From contig NZ_VOUX01000025.1 in assembly GCF_008011855.1 (NCBI RefSeq), positions 1 to 63,079 of the forward strand: a DNA stretch of 63,079 nt, given 5' to 3'. The position numbers were made by a program, and so were the translations under genes. The DNA is from Serratia bockelmannii (GTDB lineage Bacteria; Pseudomonadota; Gammaproteobacteria; Enterobacterales; Enterobacteriaceae). The notes under the pieces are model-generated. The model saw nothing but the letters and a program-made list of their open reading frames with translations, searched no databases and was not told where the DNA came from. Each line of letters opens with the position of its first letter. Position 1 is the first letter of the stretch. This document shows, piece after piece, positions 21,659 to 31,352 of this stretch.

Positions 21659-23308
21659 GTGCTGACCCTTCTTCACCTGCTTTCGTCCGTGGCGCTGTTG
21701 GTGTGGGGCACCCACATCGTGCGCACCGGGATCATGCGGGTTTACGGCGCCAATCTGCGGCGCGTGTTGAGCGACAGCGTTGAGAAAAAACCGCTGGCGT
21801 TCGTTTCCGGCATCGGCGTGACCGCGCTGGTGCAAAGCAGCAACGCCACCGCGCTGCTGGTGACCTCTTTCGTCGCGCAGGGGCTGGTGGGGCTGGCGCC
21901 TGCGCTGGTGATCATGCTGGGCGCCGACGTCGGCACCGCGCTGATGGCGCGCGTGCTGACCTTCGATCTTTCCTGGTTGTCGCCGCTGCTGATCCTGGTC
22001 GGCGTCTTCCTGTTCCTCAGCCGCAAGCAAATGCGGATCGGCCAGATCGGACGCGTCCTGATCGGCCTTGGGCTGATCGTGCTGGCGCTGGAGCTGATCG
22101 TCGCCGCCGCCACGCCGATCACCCAGGCGGCCGGGGTGAAAGTGCTGTTCTCGTCGCTGACCGGCGACGTGATGCTGGACGCCCTGACCGGCGCGCTGTT
22201 CGCCATCGTCAGCTATTCCAGCCTGGCGGCGGTGCTGCTGACCGCCACCCTGACCGCCACCGGCGTGATTTCGCTGAAGGTGGCGCTCTGTCTGGTGATC
22301 GGCGCCAACCTCGGCAGCGGCCTGCTGGCGATGATCAACGCCAGCGGGCAGAACGCCGCCGGGCGGCGCGTAGCGCTCGGCAGCCTGCTGTTCAAGCTGG
22401 TGGGCTGCATACTGGTGCTGCCGTTCGTCTCCTATCTGGCGGATTTGATGGCTCAGCTGCCGGGCGGCAGCGAAGAGCTGGTGATCTATTTCCACGTGTT
22501 CTACAACCTGATCCGCTGCCTGGTGATGATCCCACTGGCCGGGCCGATGGCGACGCTGTGCGAGCGGTTGATTGTCGACGAAGCGGCCGACGATCCGCGC
22601 ATGCGACCGCGCCATCTGGACGCCAGCGCGCTGGACACGCCGACGCTGGCGCTGGCCAATGCGGCGCGTGAAACGCTGCGCATGGGCGACGTGGTGGAAC
22701 ACATGATGATCCTGCAACGTGAAGTGCTGCACGGTAAGCAGGGGGTCGATAAAGAGGTGCGGCGCCTCGACGATGACGTCGACGTGCTGTACACCGCCAT
22801 CAAGCTGTATCTGGCGCAGATCCAGAAGGAAGATCTGGGCGAGGAAGACTCGCGCCGCTGGGCGGAGATCATCGAAATGGCGCTCAACCTGGAACAGGCG
22901 GGCGACATCATCGAGCGCATGGCCGGCGACGTGGGCGCCAAGTCGCACGCCGCGCGCCGCGCCTTCTCGGCGGAAGGGTTGGCGGAGCTGGACGGGCTGC
23001 ACGAACGGCTGATCGGCAACCTGCGCCTGGGGCTGTCGGTGTTCCTGTCCGGCGACGTTACCAGCGCCAAGCGCCTGCGCCGTTCCAAGCACCGCTTCCG
23101 CATTCTGGATCGCCGCTACGCGCACGCGCACGTCGATCGTTTGCACCAGCAAAACGTGCAGAGCATCGAGACCAGTTCGTTGCATTTGGGATTGTTGGGG
23201 GACATGAAGCGCCTGAACTCGCTGTTCTGCGCGGTGGCTTACAACGTGTTGGACCAGGATGCCAAGGACGACGATCGCGACTGGGAAGACACCCCGAGCA
23301 CGCTGTAA
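21659..23308 (+). CDS. yjbB: Na+/phosphate cotransporter-family protein YjbB
   Basis: YjbB belongs to the NptA/PNaS Na+/Pi family; in E. coli it is linked to phosphate export. The 549-residue protein has duplicated QSS-type motifs (LVQSSNATALLVTSFV; IVSYSSLAAVLLTATL) in the membrane half, and a C-terminal PhoU-like helical region (ETLRMGDVVEHMM; LGLLGDMKRLNSLFC). A GTG start at 21659 gives the E. coli N-terminus MLTLLHLLSSVALLVWGTHI, with GGAG 11 bases upstream. It sits next to the putative phosphorus importer cluster. Confidence 0.94.
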   Translation: MLTLLHLLSSVALLVWGTHIVRTGIMRVYGANLRRVLSDSVEKKPLAFVSGIGVTALVQSSNATALLVTSFVAQGLVGLAPALVIMLGADVGTALMARVLTFDLSWLSPLLILVGVFLFLSRKQMRIGQIGRVLIGLGLIVLALELIVAAATPITQAAGVKVLFSSLTGDVMLDALTGALFAIVSYSSLAAVLLTATLTATGVISLKVALCLVIGANLGSGLLAMINASGQNAAGRRVALGSLLFKLVGCILVLPFVSYLADLMAQLPGGSEELVIYFHVFYNLIRCLVMIPLAGPMATLCERLIVDEAADDPRMRPRHLDASALDTPTLALANAARETLRMGDVVEHMMILQREVLHGKQGVDKEVRRLDDDVDVLYTAIKLYLAQIQKEDLGEEDSRRWAEIIEMALNLEQAGDIIERMAGDVGAKSHAARRAFSAEGLAELDGLHERLIGNLRLGLSVFLSGDVTSAKRLRRSKHRFRILDRRYAHAHVDRLHQQNVQSIETSSLHLGLLGDMKRLNSLFCAVAYNVLDQDAKDDDRDWEDTPSTL

Positions 23309-23337
23309 AAAAACGTCCCCGGTTTTAACCGGGGGCG
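23308..23337 (-). terminator. Terminator of the shlBA operon (hairpin shared with yjbB)
   Basis: GTCCCCGGTTTTAACCGGGGGC forms a strong stem (written here in two arms: CCCCGGTT / AACCGGGG). On the minus strand it is followed by a run of seven T, so it terminates shlA transcripts well; on the plus strand the T tract is poor. Confidence 0.8.
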
Positions 23338-23355
23338 TTGTGCAGGAAAGGCGCG

Positions 23356-26300
23356 TTATTTGCCGCTGAACACGCCGGCTTTGGCATCCGCCTGTTTTGT
23401 TGAGGCATGGCCGCTGACGAACGGCACGTTGCCGTCAACGCCCTGTTTCGCCGCACCGGCGGCCAGGCCGCCAACCGTGGCCGCCGCATCGACGCGGCCG
23501 CCGCCCTGATAGCGTTGGCCGTTGACGTCCTGCTGGCTGACCTGGCTACCGCCCAGTTCCACCTTGCCTTGCTGGCTGCGGATCTCGCCGCCGGTCAGTT
23601 GGGTTTGGCCGCCGACCTGCAGCGCCACACCGTTCTTACCGGTGATCGCCGATTGCTCGCCGACCGCGTTGTTGTTCACCACGTCGGCATTGACCTTGAG
23701 GTGCCCCTGGCGACCGGCCGGCCCGGTGATGCTGTCTTTCACCGCGCCGCCGACGGTGCGTGCGCCGCGATCCCACAGCGGGCCTTGCGGTTTTTCGCCG
23801 GTCGGCGTTGCCGGCAGCGTGACTTTGCCGTCGGCCTTGCTGAAGCTGACCGCGCCGGTGGTGTCCTGCTGCGGATCGAGGCGACGCGCCACGCTGTTGT
23901 ACTTGTCGGTGGTGGCGTCGGCCACTTTGTTCACTCCGGCCTCCAGTTTCTCTTTCACCTTACCGGCGTAACGCGGTGTGCCGACCTTCGACAGCTTGGA
24001 GGTGATGCTGCTGCCCGGATCGTTGCTGTGGCTCAGACCGGCATCCACATCGACCTTCACCGCGTTCTCAACGTCTTTGCGGCTTTCAACGTGCAGATTG
24101 CCGCCCACCTTGCCTTGTACGCTGTCGGCATCGACACGCGCGCCGGCGAGACGGGTGTCTTTGCCGCTGTTGATCGCCACGTCGCCCGCGGTGATGCCGG
24201 TGTTGGCGTGGGTGGTTTTATCCTGTTGTTCCACGCCGACCTTCAGACCGGCGCCCAGCGTGTGGGTATCTTTGCCAGTGTTCGGGTCGACCTTGCCGCC
24301 GGCGTCCTTGTTGAAGGTTTGGCCGCCTTTGGCGTTGGCTTTGATGCCCAGGCTCCAGTTGTCCTTATGCTGCTCGTTTTTGGCGGACTCCAGCAGGATG
24401 CCGCCGTTTTTCGCCTCGAGCGCGGCGCTGCCGCCGCTGACTTTGGCCCCCTGCAGATGCAGTGCGTCATCGCCTTTGCCGTTGGCGGACAGGGTGACCT
24501 TGCCGTCTGAGGCGATAGTGGCGCGCTGACGCTCGGTCGTGGACTCATTCACCTTGGCGATGTCGAAGGCGCCGCCGGCGGAGAGGTTGCCGCCGGTTTT
24601 TTCCTTGCTGTCGCTGCTGCCGGCGCCCAGATCGATATTGCCGGACAGCTTGCTTTCCTTACGCGTTTGGGTCGATTCCGCCGCCTGCAGTGCGACCTTG
24701 TTACCCGCGCTCAGGCTGACGTCGCCCTGGCTCTTGACGTTGGTGCCCTGCAGCGTCAGATCGCGGCCCGCCTTCAGCTCAACGCCCTGTTGGCCACTGA
24801 CGTTGCCGACCTGCGCGGTGCTGCTGCTGCTTTCGCCGTTGTGGGTGCCGCCGCCGAACCCGGCGCCGAAGTTTTTACTGTCGGCGGTGAAACCGCCCTT
24901 GGCGGAGGCTTTGACGTTAAAGCCGCTGTGGCTTTCGCTCTGCTTGTCGCTGGCCTGATCAAGGCGGATATCGCCGCCGGCGTTGACGGCGGTTTTACCG
25001 CTGCCGCCGTTCAGCGCGGTGCCCTGATAGACCGCGTCTTTTTTCACGTTGACGTTGATGCCGTTGGCCGCGTCGATCGAGCCGGTCACCGCCTGGCTGG
25101 CGCTGCTGTTGCTGCGCTGGGTGCCGCCTTCGCCCTTGGCGTCCACGGTCAGATCGCTGCCGGTGGAGGTGTAGACGCGCACGCCGGCGCTGCCGCGGGT
25201 ATCGCGGCTCTGCTCTTCCTGACGATTTGTCGCAGCTTCGCTGCGGTGGCTGTCCGCCGTCAGCGTGACCGCGCCTTTGTTGGCTTGATATTGCGTGCCC
25301 TGATCGCGCACTTTGCCTTTGGCGTTGATGTCGATGCTGCCGGCTTTCACCGAGCTGACGACCGCCTGCGAGCTGCTGCTGCGTTTTTCGCTACTGCCGC
25401 CCTGTGCGCCGATATCCAGGCCGACGTTAGGCGCGCCGATGCCGCCGATGTCGTTGATGACGCCGGTGGCGTCCAGCTTGGCCGCCTTGCCGACCGCACG
25501 CTCGACCGGACGGGTCACGGCGCTGTAATCGACGTTGGCACCGATGTTCACGCCGACGTCGGTTTTGGTGGTGTTGCTGCTGGTGGTGTCGGCAGCGGCC
25601 AGGTGATCGACGTCCGCGGCGTTTTCTTGATAGGTGCCGCCGACGCTGTGCTGCGCACCTTGCTGGGTCAGCTTGTCACGGGCGTTGACAGTCAGGTTGC
25701 CTTTGACGTCGCTGCCGGAGGTGACGGCCTTGCTGCTCTGCGCCTGTGTTTTGCTGTTCTCGTAGCCGGCCTCCACACCGCTGCCGAGCTTGTCGATGCC
25801 GCCGGTGTAGTAGAAACCACCGCCTACCTTGGTCTGCTCGGTATTCGAGGTGGTTTTGTCGTCCGCCGCCAGGAACGAAACCTTATTGCCGCTGATGCTG
25901 GCGTCGCCTTTGTCGGCGACCAATTTGGATCCGCTGAAGGTGACGTCCTTATCCGCGTCGAGTTTCACGCTGCCGCCGCTGAGGGTGGCGCCGCGGTTCT
26001 CGGTGCGGGTGGTTTTCTCGCTGTCGCGGGTGTGTTCGATGCGTAAACCGGCGCGGTATTGCTTGTCGCCGGCTTCTTTGGCGTAGCCGTTGACGGTGAG
26101 CGCAGTTTTCTGCTCGTCGATGTTCTGCTGCTGCTCGGCGGCCTTGACGTTGATGTTGCCGGTCTGCGAGGTGACGCTCAGCTCGCCGCCGCTGGCGACC
26201 TGGCTGCCGATCACGTCGGTGTCCTTACGGCTGACCAGCTTCAGGTTGGTGTCGGACTTCAGCTCGCTGGCGGTGCTGCTCTGATAACTGTTATCGGCCT

Positions 26301-28182
26301 TGTGCGAACTGCTGGTGATGTTGAAGGCGGTGCCGGTACGCGCGTCGATTTTGTCCACGGTGGTGCTCAGCGCGTTGTCGATGCGCAGGCCGCCGTGGGT
26401 GGCGGTGACTTCGCCGCCTTTCTGGCCGCGCGCCTTGCTGCCGGTAATGGTGACGCCTTGCTGACCGTTCAGGCGCAGGGTGCCGCCGCTGGTCAATTCG
26501 GAAGCATGGCTGATTTCGCGGCGATTGCTGTTGTTCTTGTTGTCGCCGCCGCCGATGCCGCCCCAGGAGGTTTTGTCATCGCGCACCGCTTTGGCGTTGG
26601 CGGTTTTCTGCACCCCGACCTGGATTTGGTTATCTGCGTCGATCGTCAGATCGCGCTGGGCGTGGACCTTGGCACCCTGAGTCGAGACATTGCGGCCAGC
26701 TTTCACCGTCAGTTCGCCCTGGCTGCGCAGTTCACTGGCCTTCAGGCTTTCGCTTTCGTCGCTGCTGCTCCAACTGCCGGTGCGCAGGCTGGAGGTGTGG
26801 TTGCGCTGATAGCCGCGTTCGCTGGACTTATCTTTCTCCACCAGCCCGGCGAGGTGCACATCGCGAGCCGCTTTGACGCTCAACGCCCGGTCGGCGCTGA
26901 CGCTGGCGCCCAACAGGTTCACGTCTTCCCGAGTACTGACGAGTTTGGCGTTGCCGCTGGCGGCGACGGTGCTGCCCGCCTGCTGCAGTTGCTCGCGTTC
27001 GCGGGTGACGTCGTATTGCCAGGAATAGAACCAGCGGTCGTCGGTGTGACCTTGAGTTTGCTTCAACTGCTGGCCGTCGAGCGTCAGCTTGCCGCCCTGC
27101 AGGGTGATGTCTTCGCCGCGAATATCGGTGGCGGTGAGGTGCGCGTGGTTATCCGCCACCAGGCTGATGTTCTTGCCTTTCAGCTCGGTGCGGGTCAGCT
27201 TCTGGCTGCTGCTGCGATCGTTGACGTAGATGCCGCCACGGTAATTTTGATAGTTATCGCCGCCGTTTTTGTTGCTGCTGGCATCTTCAATGCGGCTTTC
27301 GCTGCGAATATCGTAGGCTTTCACCTTGAGTTCGTCGCCGGCAGCCAGCGTGCCGGCCAGCTTCACGCCGCTGCCTTGCGCGGTGTTGATGATGTTGATG
27401 CGCCCGGCCTGCATGCTGCCGAGGTAGTAGCTGTCCAGCGCGGTCGTCGGCTGTTCGCTGGCCAGCACCTTGCCGTCGCGCGCCACGCGGTTAAGGCCGC
27501 TGATGGCGTTGATCGCCGCCGGCGTCACTTTGCCGTTGCGGTGGGTGAAGTCTTGTACGATCACGTCGCCGCGGCTGTCTATCTTCGGTGCGATCAGATC
27601 CAGCACGCCGCTGGCGTTCAGGATGCCGCTGAGGCTCAGGGTATTGCGGTTGCCCAGGGTGCTGTAGCCCTGCAACAGGCCGTTTTCCACCAGCGGGTTG
27701 CCGACCACCAGCGAGGAGCGGCTGGTGTTGATGAACCCGCAGCCCTGGCAGCTGATGCCGTTCGGGTTGGCCAGCACGTAGTCGGCCGCCATGCCGAAGA
27801 TCTCTTGCTGGCCGTGCAGCAGCGACGGGTTGCGGCCGATCACTTCATTGAGGATCACACTGGCTTCGCGTCCGCCCAGATTCGGGTTGGCACCCAGTTG
27901 CCCGGCCAGCTGCGACAGCCCCGCCTCGCGGGAGTTGTTCAGCACCGCGCCGGGTTGGTTGACGTTGAAGTCCTGGTATTGGTTATGCGACAGCCCGCTG
28001 CCATTCGGTGCGACGATGTCGACCACCTGGGCGCCGGTCGCGGCGGTGGAAACGCCGGGGCCGTTGGCGCCGTTGGCCGCGACGATCTCTCCGGCGTAGG
28101 CGCCGGCGGAAGCGGCGAGAATTATCGCCAGCGCGGCGGCCAGTTTGCCTGCCGCCGAAAGTCTGAAGTTATTATTTTTCAT
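23356..28182 (-). CDS. shlA: Haemolysin ShlA, two-partner secretion exoprotein
   Basis: ShlA is the secreted pore-forming haemolysin of S. marcescens, exported and activated by ShlB. The 1608-residue length equals that reported for ShlA. A signal peptide ends at ..AGAYA|GE (residue 30). The TPS domain carries ANPNL (residues 98-102) and NPNGIS (139-144); the asparagines at mature positions 69 and 109 are the ones known to matter for activation. Cys145 and Cys148 form CQGC. The rest is a long haemagglutinin-type repeat region rich in Gly, Ser, Lys and Asp. The start at 28182 is 45 bp after shlB. The frame is intact. Confidence 0.95.
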   Translation of the reverse strand: MKNNNFRLSAAGKLAAALAIILAASAGAYAGEIVAANGANGPGVSTAATGAQVVDIVAPNGSGLSHNQYQDFNVNQPGAVLNNSREAGLSQLAGQLGANPNLGGREASVILNEVIGRNPSLLHGQQEIFGMAADYVLANPNGISCQGCGFINTSRSSLVVGNPLVENGLLQGYSTLGNRNTLSLSGILNASGVLDLIAPKIDSRGDVIVQDFTHRNGKVTPAAINAISGLNRVARDGKVLASEQPTTALDSYYLGSMQAGRINIINTAQGSGVKLAGTLAAGDELKVKAYDIRSESRIEDASSNKNGGDNYQNYRGGIYVNDRSSSQKLTRTELKGKNISLVADNHAHLTATDIRGEDITLQGGKLTLDGQQLKQTQGHTDDRWFYSWQYDVTREREQLQQAGSTVAASGNAKLVSTREDVNLLGASVSADRALSVKAARDVHLAGLVEKDKSSERGYQRNHTSSLRTGSWSSSDESESLKASELRSQGELTVKAGRNVSTQGAKVHAQRDLTIDADNQIQVGVQKTANAKAVRDDKTSWGGIGGGDNKNNSNRREISHASELTSGGTLRLNGQQGVTITGSKARGQKGGEVTATHGGLRIDNALSTTVDKIDARTGTAFNITSSSHKADNSYQSSTASELKSDTNLKLVSRKDTDVIGSQVASGGELSVTSQTGNINVKAAEQQQNIDEQKTALTVNGYAKEAGDKQYRAGLRIEHTRDSEKTTRTENRGATLSGGSVKLDADKDVTFSGSKLVADKGDASISGNKVSFLAADDKTTSNTEQTKVGGGFYYTGGIDKLGSGVEAGYENSKTQAQSSKAVTSGSDVKGNLTVNARDKLTQQGAQHSVGGTYQENAADVDHLAAADTTSSNTTKTDVGVNIGANVDYSAVTRPVERAVGKAAKLDATGVINDIGGIGAPNVGLDIGAQGGSSEKRSSSSQAVVSSVKAGSIDINAKGKVRDQGTQYQANKGAVTLTADSHRSEAATNRQEEQSRDTRGSAGVRVYTSTGSDLTVDAKGEGGTQRSNSSASQAVTGSIDAANGINVNVKKDAVYQGTALNGGSGKTAVNAGGDIRLDQASDKQSESHSGFNVKASAKGGFTADSKNFGAGFGGGTHNGESSSSTAQVGNVSGQQGVELKAGRDLTLQGTNVKSQGDVSLSAGNKVALQAAESTQTRKESKLSGNIDLGAGSSDSKEKTGGNLSAGGAFDIAKVNESTTERQRATIASDGKVTLSANGKGDDALHLQGAKVSGGSAALEAKNGGILLESAKNEQHKDNWSLGIKANAKGGQTFNKDAGGKVDPNTGKDTHTLGAGLKVGVEQQDKTTHANTGITAGDVAINSGKDTRLAGARVDADSVQGKVGGNLHVESRKDVENAVKVDVDAGLSHSNDPGSSITSKLSKVGTPRYAGKVKEKLEAGVNKVADATTDKYNSVARRLDPQQDTTGAVSFSKADGKVTLPATPTGEKPQGPLWDRGARTVGGAVKDSITGPAGRQGHLKVNADVVNNNAVGEQSAITGKNGVALQVGGQTQLTGGEIRSQQGKVELGGSQVSQQDVNGQRYQGGGRVDAAATVGGLAAGAAKQGVDGNVPFVSGHASTKQADAKAGVFSGK

Positions 28183-28227
28183 CCATGTCTCTCCGTATAT
28201 TGCCGTGGGGTCCTGCAAAACTGCTGA

Positions 28228-29907
28228 TTAAAAGGTGTAAGAAAAGCGCGCCAGCACCTGAACGGGATCCTCGGGCGTGGCGTGGTTCGACAAGATCCAG
28301 CCGCGGCTGACCTCCAGATCGACCAGCGCCTGGCGATAGCGTAACGTGGCGCCGCTGCTCAGCCCGGCGCTGCTGCGCCAGCCCGAGTTATCCTGACGCG
28401 GCAAAATGCGGCCGACGTCGGCGCCAAGGCGCGGCGTCAGCGTGGCGGCGCCTAAATTGAAGCTGCGCGACAGCGTATTCTGCAGATACCAGCCGTTGTC
28501 GCCGGACTGGGTACTGCGGCTGAAGCCGCGTACGGCGCTGCGATCGGTGAGGCTCAGCCACTCCACGCCGGGCAGCGGGTCGCGGCTGTACTGGCCATAG
28601 AACAGGTTGTTGAGCTGATAGGTGGCGTCACCCAGCTTGAGACGCTGGCTGAGGTTGGCGAACAGCTTGCCTTTGGTGAACTGGCTGTCGAGGTGCACCG
28701 AGCTCGGGTGGCGATCGGCGCCCAGCCATGGCAGGCCCTGTTCGACGCTGAGGTTGGCGCTGAACACCCCGTTGGGCAGAATCTGCAGGTGGCTGGCGCT
28801 CAGCTCGGCCAGGGTCAGCGTGGGGCTGCTGACCTCGAGGCGCACGCTTTCGAAGTAGTTATCGATGCGCTTGTAGGTCAGCTGTCCGCTCAGGCTGTCT
28901 ATCTGATCGTGATCGCGGTAAAACACGTAGTCGCTGCGCAGACCGTACTGTTGGGTCTGGCCGTGCAGTTTGACCACGTTGTGCGGCAGCTGCTGGTGGT
29001 TCTCATAGGACGAGAAGCTGGCGAATCCGCTGAAGGTGAACGCGCCGTACGGCAGCGAATAGAGCAGGGTATAGGCGCGATTATAGCGGTGAGCCGGGTT
29101 TTCCAGCGTGCTGTTGGCGTTCAGGCTGACGAAGTCCGACAGGCCGAACGGGCTGTCCAGCGTGGCGGTGGCACGTGCCAGCCACTGGCCGGTGCTTTTT
29201 TGGCCGTAATTATCCGTGCCGGCGGTAATCAGCCAGGGCTTGGCATGCTGATTGCGCAAACGAATGACCGAACCGCCAACCTGATGGCCGGGCAATATAT
29301 CCAGCTTGGTGGTATTCGATTGCAAACGGTTAGCCTGATCCAATCCCTGGTCGAGATCGGTTAATTTCAACGGCTTGCCTTCCAGCCCCGGAAATAATAA
29401 ACGGCTGTTGACCCAGCGATCGCCGCCTTCTATTTTCTCGATAAATCCTTCGGTGACGCTTAACCCCAATTCTCCTTGTGAATTAGGGCGAACAATTTGC
29501 ACGCGCGCGGTGATATAGCCCTTTTTCACATAAAGACGCGTTAATTCACGGGTCAGGCGATTGATATCGTTGCTGCTGATGCACTGTTCCGGCAACGCGC
29601 TCAGGGCGGATAAATCGCTCGGCGAGAGCAGGGTGATGCCCTGTAGATAAACGCCGGCGATCGGCAGGCACTGCGCGGACTGCGGCAGGGCGGGCGCGGT
29701 CGGCTCCGGCTCCGCCAGCAGGCGTTGCTGCTTCAGCTGCTGGTAACGGCGTTGCTCAATCAACTGGTTGACTTCACGCGTGCTGTCTTGCAGCGCGCGG
29801 CGCGACTCGCCCATCGACATATCCCGCATCATGTGGGCATCCGGCAGGGTTTCGGCGGAAAGGGCCGTGCTGACCAACAGCGTCAAGGCGGTGATTTTTT
29901 TTATCAT
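28228..29907 (-). CDS. shlB: ShlB, outer-membrane transporter/activator of ShlA
   Basis: ShlB is the TpsB partner (Omp85/FhaC superfamily) that secretes and activates ShlA. The 559-residue protein has a signal peptide (MIKKITALTLLVSTALSAE), an N-terminal plug helix and linker, and POTRA domains (LPIAGVYLQGITLL; LYVKKGYITARVQIV). A 16-strand barrel carries the L6 motif VRGF (SAVRGFSRS) and ends in a C-terminal aromatic, RFSYTF. It lies upstream of shlA, as in the known shlBA operon. Confidence 0.95.
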   Translation of the reverse strand: MIKKITALTLLVSTALSAETLPDAHMMRDMSMGESRRALQDSTREVNQLIEQRRYQQLKQQRLLAEPEPTAPALPQSAQCLPIAGVYLQGITLLSPSDLSALSALPEQCISSNDINRLTRELTRLYVKKGYITARVQIVRPNSQGELGLSVTEGFIEKIEGGDRWVNSRLLFPGLEGKPLKLTDLDQGLDQANRLQSNTTKLDILPGHQVGGSVIRLRNQHAKPWLITAGTDNYGQKSTGQWLARATATLDSPFGLSDFVSLNANSTLENPAHRYNRAYTLLYSLPYGAFTFSGFASFSSYENHQQLPHNVVKLHGQTQQYGLRSDYVFYRDHDQIDSLSGQLTYKRIDNYFESVRLEVSSPTLTLAELSASHLQILPNGVFSANLSVEQGLPWLGADRHPSSVHLDSQFTKGKLFANLSQRLKLGDATYQLNNLFYGQYSRDPLPGVEWLSLTDRSAVRGFSRSTQSGDNGWYLQNTLSRSFNLGAATLTPRLGADVGRILPRQDNSGWRSSAGLSSGATLRYRQALVDLEVSRGWILSNHATPEDPVQVLARFSYTF

Positions 29908-30292
29908 TGTAATCCATTATGAGAGGCCGCCGGGGCAGCCAGCCCAATCCATGAGGTTAACCACGGGCGGCCGAGGGCCGGCCCGAAATAATGAGCGACA
30001 TGCACATTGCGAGGTATCTTGATTTGCCGCAGCAAATAAGACGGTGGGTATATATCTAAATAATAATTAGGCTGCTTCTTTTTTGGCGGGCAACCCTGGC
30101 GACTTAATTAATTAAAAAAAGTAGAACGTCTCTTCCTCTTGCCAACATTATCGGCATGGATAGGAAGAATCTGAATTTTTATTTTTCACGGATGATAGGG
30201 GATGGGGGGAATTATGACAATCCGACCAGTGGGAAATACGAAATTTCGCAGGGAAGAAACGGGACGCAATTGTTTGCGTCCCGACAGGCGGT
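29908..30292. promoter_or_regulatory. Region upstream of shlB, with terminator of the panS-like gene
   Basis: This 385-bp gap is AT-rich at 30030-30200, unlike its high-GC neighbours, and should contain the shlBA promoter on the minus strand. TTGCCC and TAATTA spaced by about 18 bases (near 30068-30100, minus) could be -35/-10 elements. shlBA is known to respond to iron and to regulators such as RssB, but I see no convincing 19-bp Fur box. The hairpin at 30260-30283 terminates the panS-like gene. Confidence 0.4.
30254..30283 (-). terminator. Terminator of the panS-like gene
   Basis: CGGGACGCA / TGCGTCCCG forms a strong stem around ATTGTT, followed on the minus strand by TTTCTT. It is 10 bases past the stop of the transporter gene at 30293. 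Confidence 0.8.
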
Positions 30293-31210
30293 TTATTTTT
30301 TCTTGATAGGGCGGCCGGACCAATACCCTGCCAGCAGTGAACCGGAGAGGTTGTGCCAGACCGAGAACAGTGCGCCCGGCAGCGCGGCCAGCGGCGAGAA
30401 GTAGATTTTGCTCAACGTGGCTGCCAGCCCGGAGTTCTGCATCCCGACTTCGATCGCCAGCGTGCGGCAGGTGGACTCGTCGAAGCCGAACAGTTTGCCG
30501 CCCCAGTAGCCGCTCAGCAGACCGATGCCGTTGTGCAGGATCACCGCGACGATCACCACCAGACCGACCGAGGCGATATGGCTTTGGCTGCCCGCCACCA
30601 CCGCGCTGATGATCGCCAGAATGCACACCATCGACAGCGCCGGCAGCAGCGGCTCGATGCGCTTCACCGTTTTGGTCAGGGTATGGTGGACGATCAGACC
30701 CAGGCCGATCGGGATCACCACGATCTGCAGAATGCTCAACAGCATGCCCATGATATCGACGCTGATTTCGGCGTCGACGTACAGACGGGTCAGCAGCGGC
30801 GTGGCGAACACCCCCACCAGCGTTGAGACCGCCGAGATGGTTACCGACAGCGCCACGTCGCCCTTGGCCAGATAGATCATCACGTTGGAGGCGGTGCCGC
30901 TGGCCACGCTGCCCACCAGCACCATGCCGGCGGACAGATCCGGCGGCATGCGGAACAGCATCGCCAGGATCCAGGCCGCCAGCGGCATGATCAGATAGTG
31001 CAGGAAGATGCCTGCCGCCACCGGGCCGGGGCGCGCCAGCACGCGTTTGAAGTCGTCCAGTCGCAGCGTGACGCCCATGGCGAACATGATCAGCATCAGC
31101 AGCGGGCTGACGTAGGGGCCGATGCCGGTAAAGGTGGTCGGCGTGTAATAGGCGGCGACGGACAGCAGTATCGCCCACAGGGGGAATAAACGCGTGAGTA
31201 GAGCCAACAT
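30293..31210 (-). CDS. panS: Bile acid:Na+ symporter (BASS) family transporter, PanS-like
   Basis: The 305-residue inner-membrane protein has about ten hydrophobic segments and BASS-family motifs: [33 protein letters not shown] and [13 protein letters not shown]. Its nearest known relative, as I recall, is PanS of Salmonella, which takes up pantoate or ketopantoate. The ATG at 31210 gives [12 protein letters not shown]; the frame extends upstream but without conserved sequence. It lies 142 bp downstream of lysC on the same strand. The substrate assignment is from similarity only. Confidence 0.8.
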   Translation of the reverse strand: MLALLTRLFPLWAILLSVAAYYTPTTFTGIGPYVSPLLMLIMFAMGVTLRLDDFKRVLARPGPVAAGIFLHYLIMPLAAWILAMLFRMPPDLSAGMVLVGSVASGTASNVMIYLAKGDVALSVTISAVSTLVGVFATPLLTRLYVDAEISVDIMGMLLSILQIVVIPIGLGLIVHHTLTKTVKRIEPLLPALSMVCILAIISAVVAGSQSHIASVGLVVIVAVILHNGIGLLSGYWGGKLFGFDESTCRTLAIEVGMQNSGLAATLSKIYFSPLAALPGALFSVWHNLSGSLLAGYWSGRPIKKK

Positions 31211-31352
31211 GCAGGTTTTCCTTAGCCAGATTGAGAACGATGGGTGTGGTTGTGTTTTTTGCGGGTTCAACAGGCTGAACCCCTGCAGGTTTTGAACGGA
31301 TTTTTTAGACGCAGGGGCGCAGCATGCTGCGCCCGCAATCAGGGATAATGAC
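31211..31352. other. lysC 3' region with two hairpins
   Basis: A perfect palindrome GGGCGCAGCATGCTGCGCCC is at 31315-31334. A second stem GGGTTCA / TGAACCC is at 31263-31282. Neither has a T tract on the lysC strand, so they look like processing or stabilising structures more than intrinsic terminators. Confidence 0.5.

Noticed and set aside
21413..23185. 590-codon frame opposite yjbB
   Set aside because: Shadow frame rich in His/Gln/Arg; yjbB explains the region.
26059..28227. 722-codon open frame on the plus strand opposite shlA
   Set aside because: It is an antisense shadow of a high-GC, repeat-rich gene. It has no ribosome site, no recognisable domain and biased Val/Ala/Gly/His content typical of shadows.
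30020..30130. Fur box upstream of shlB
   Set aside because: AT-rich fragments such as AATTATTATTT occur, but no 19-bp inverted repeat close to GATAATGATAATCATTATC could be aligned.
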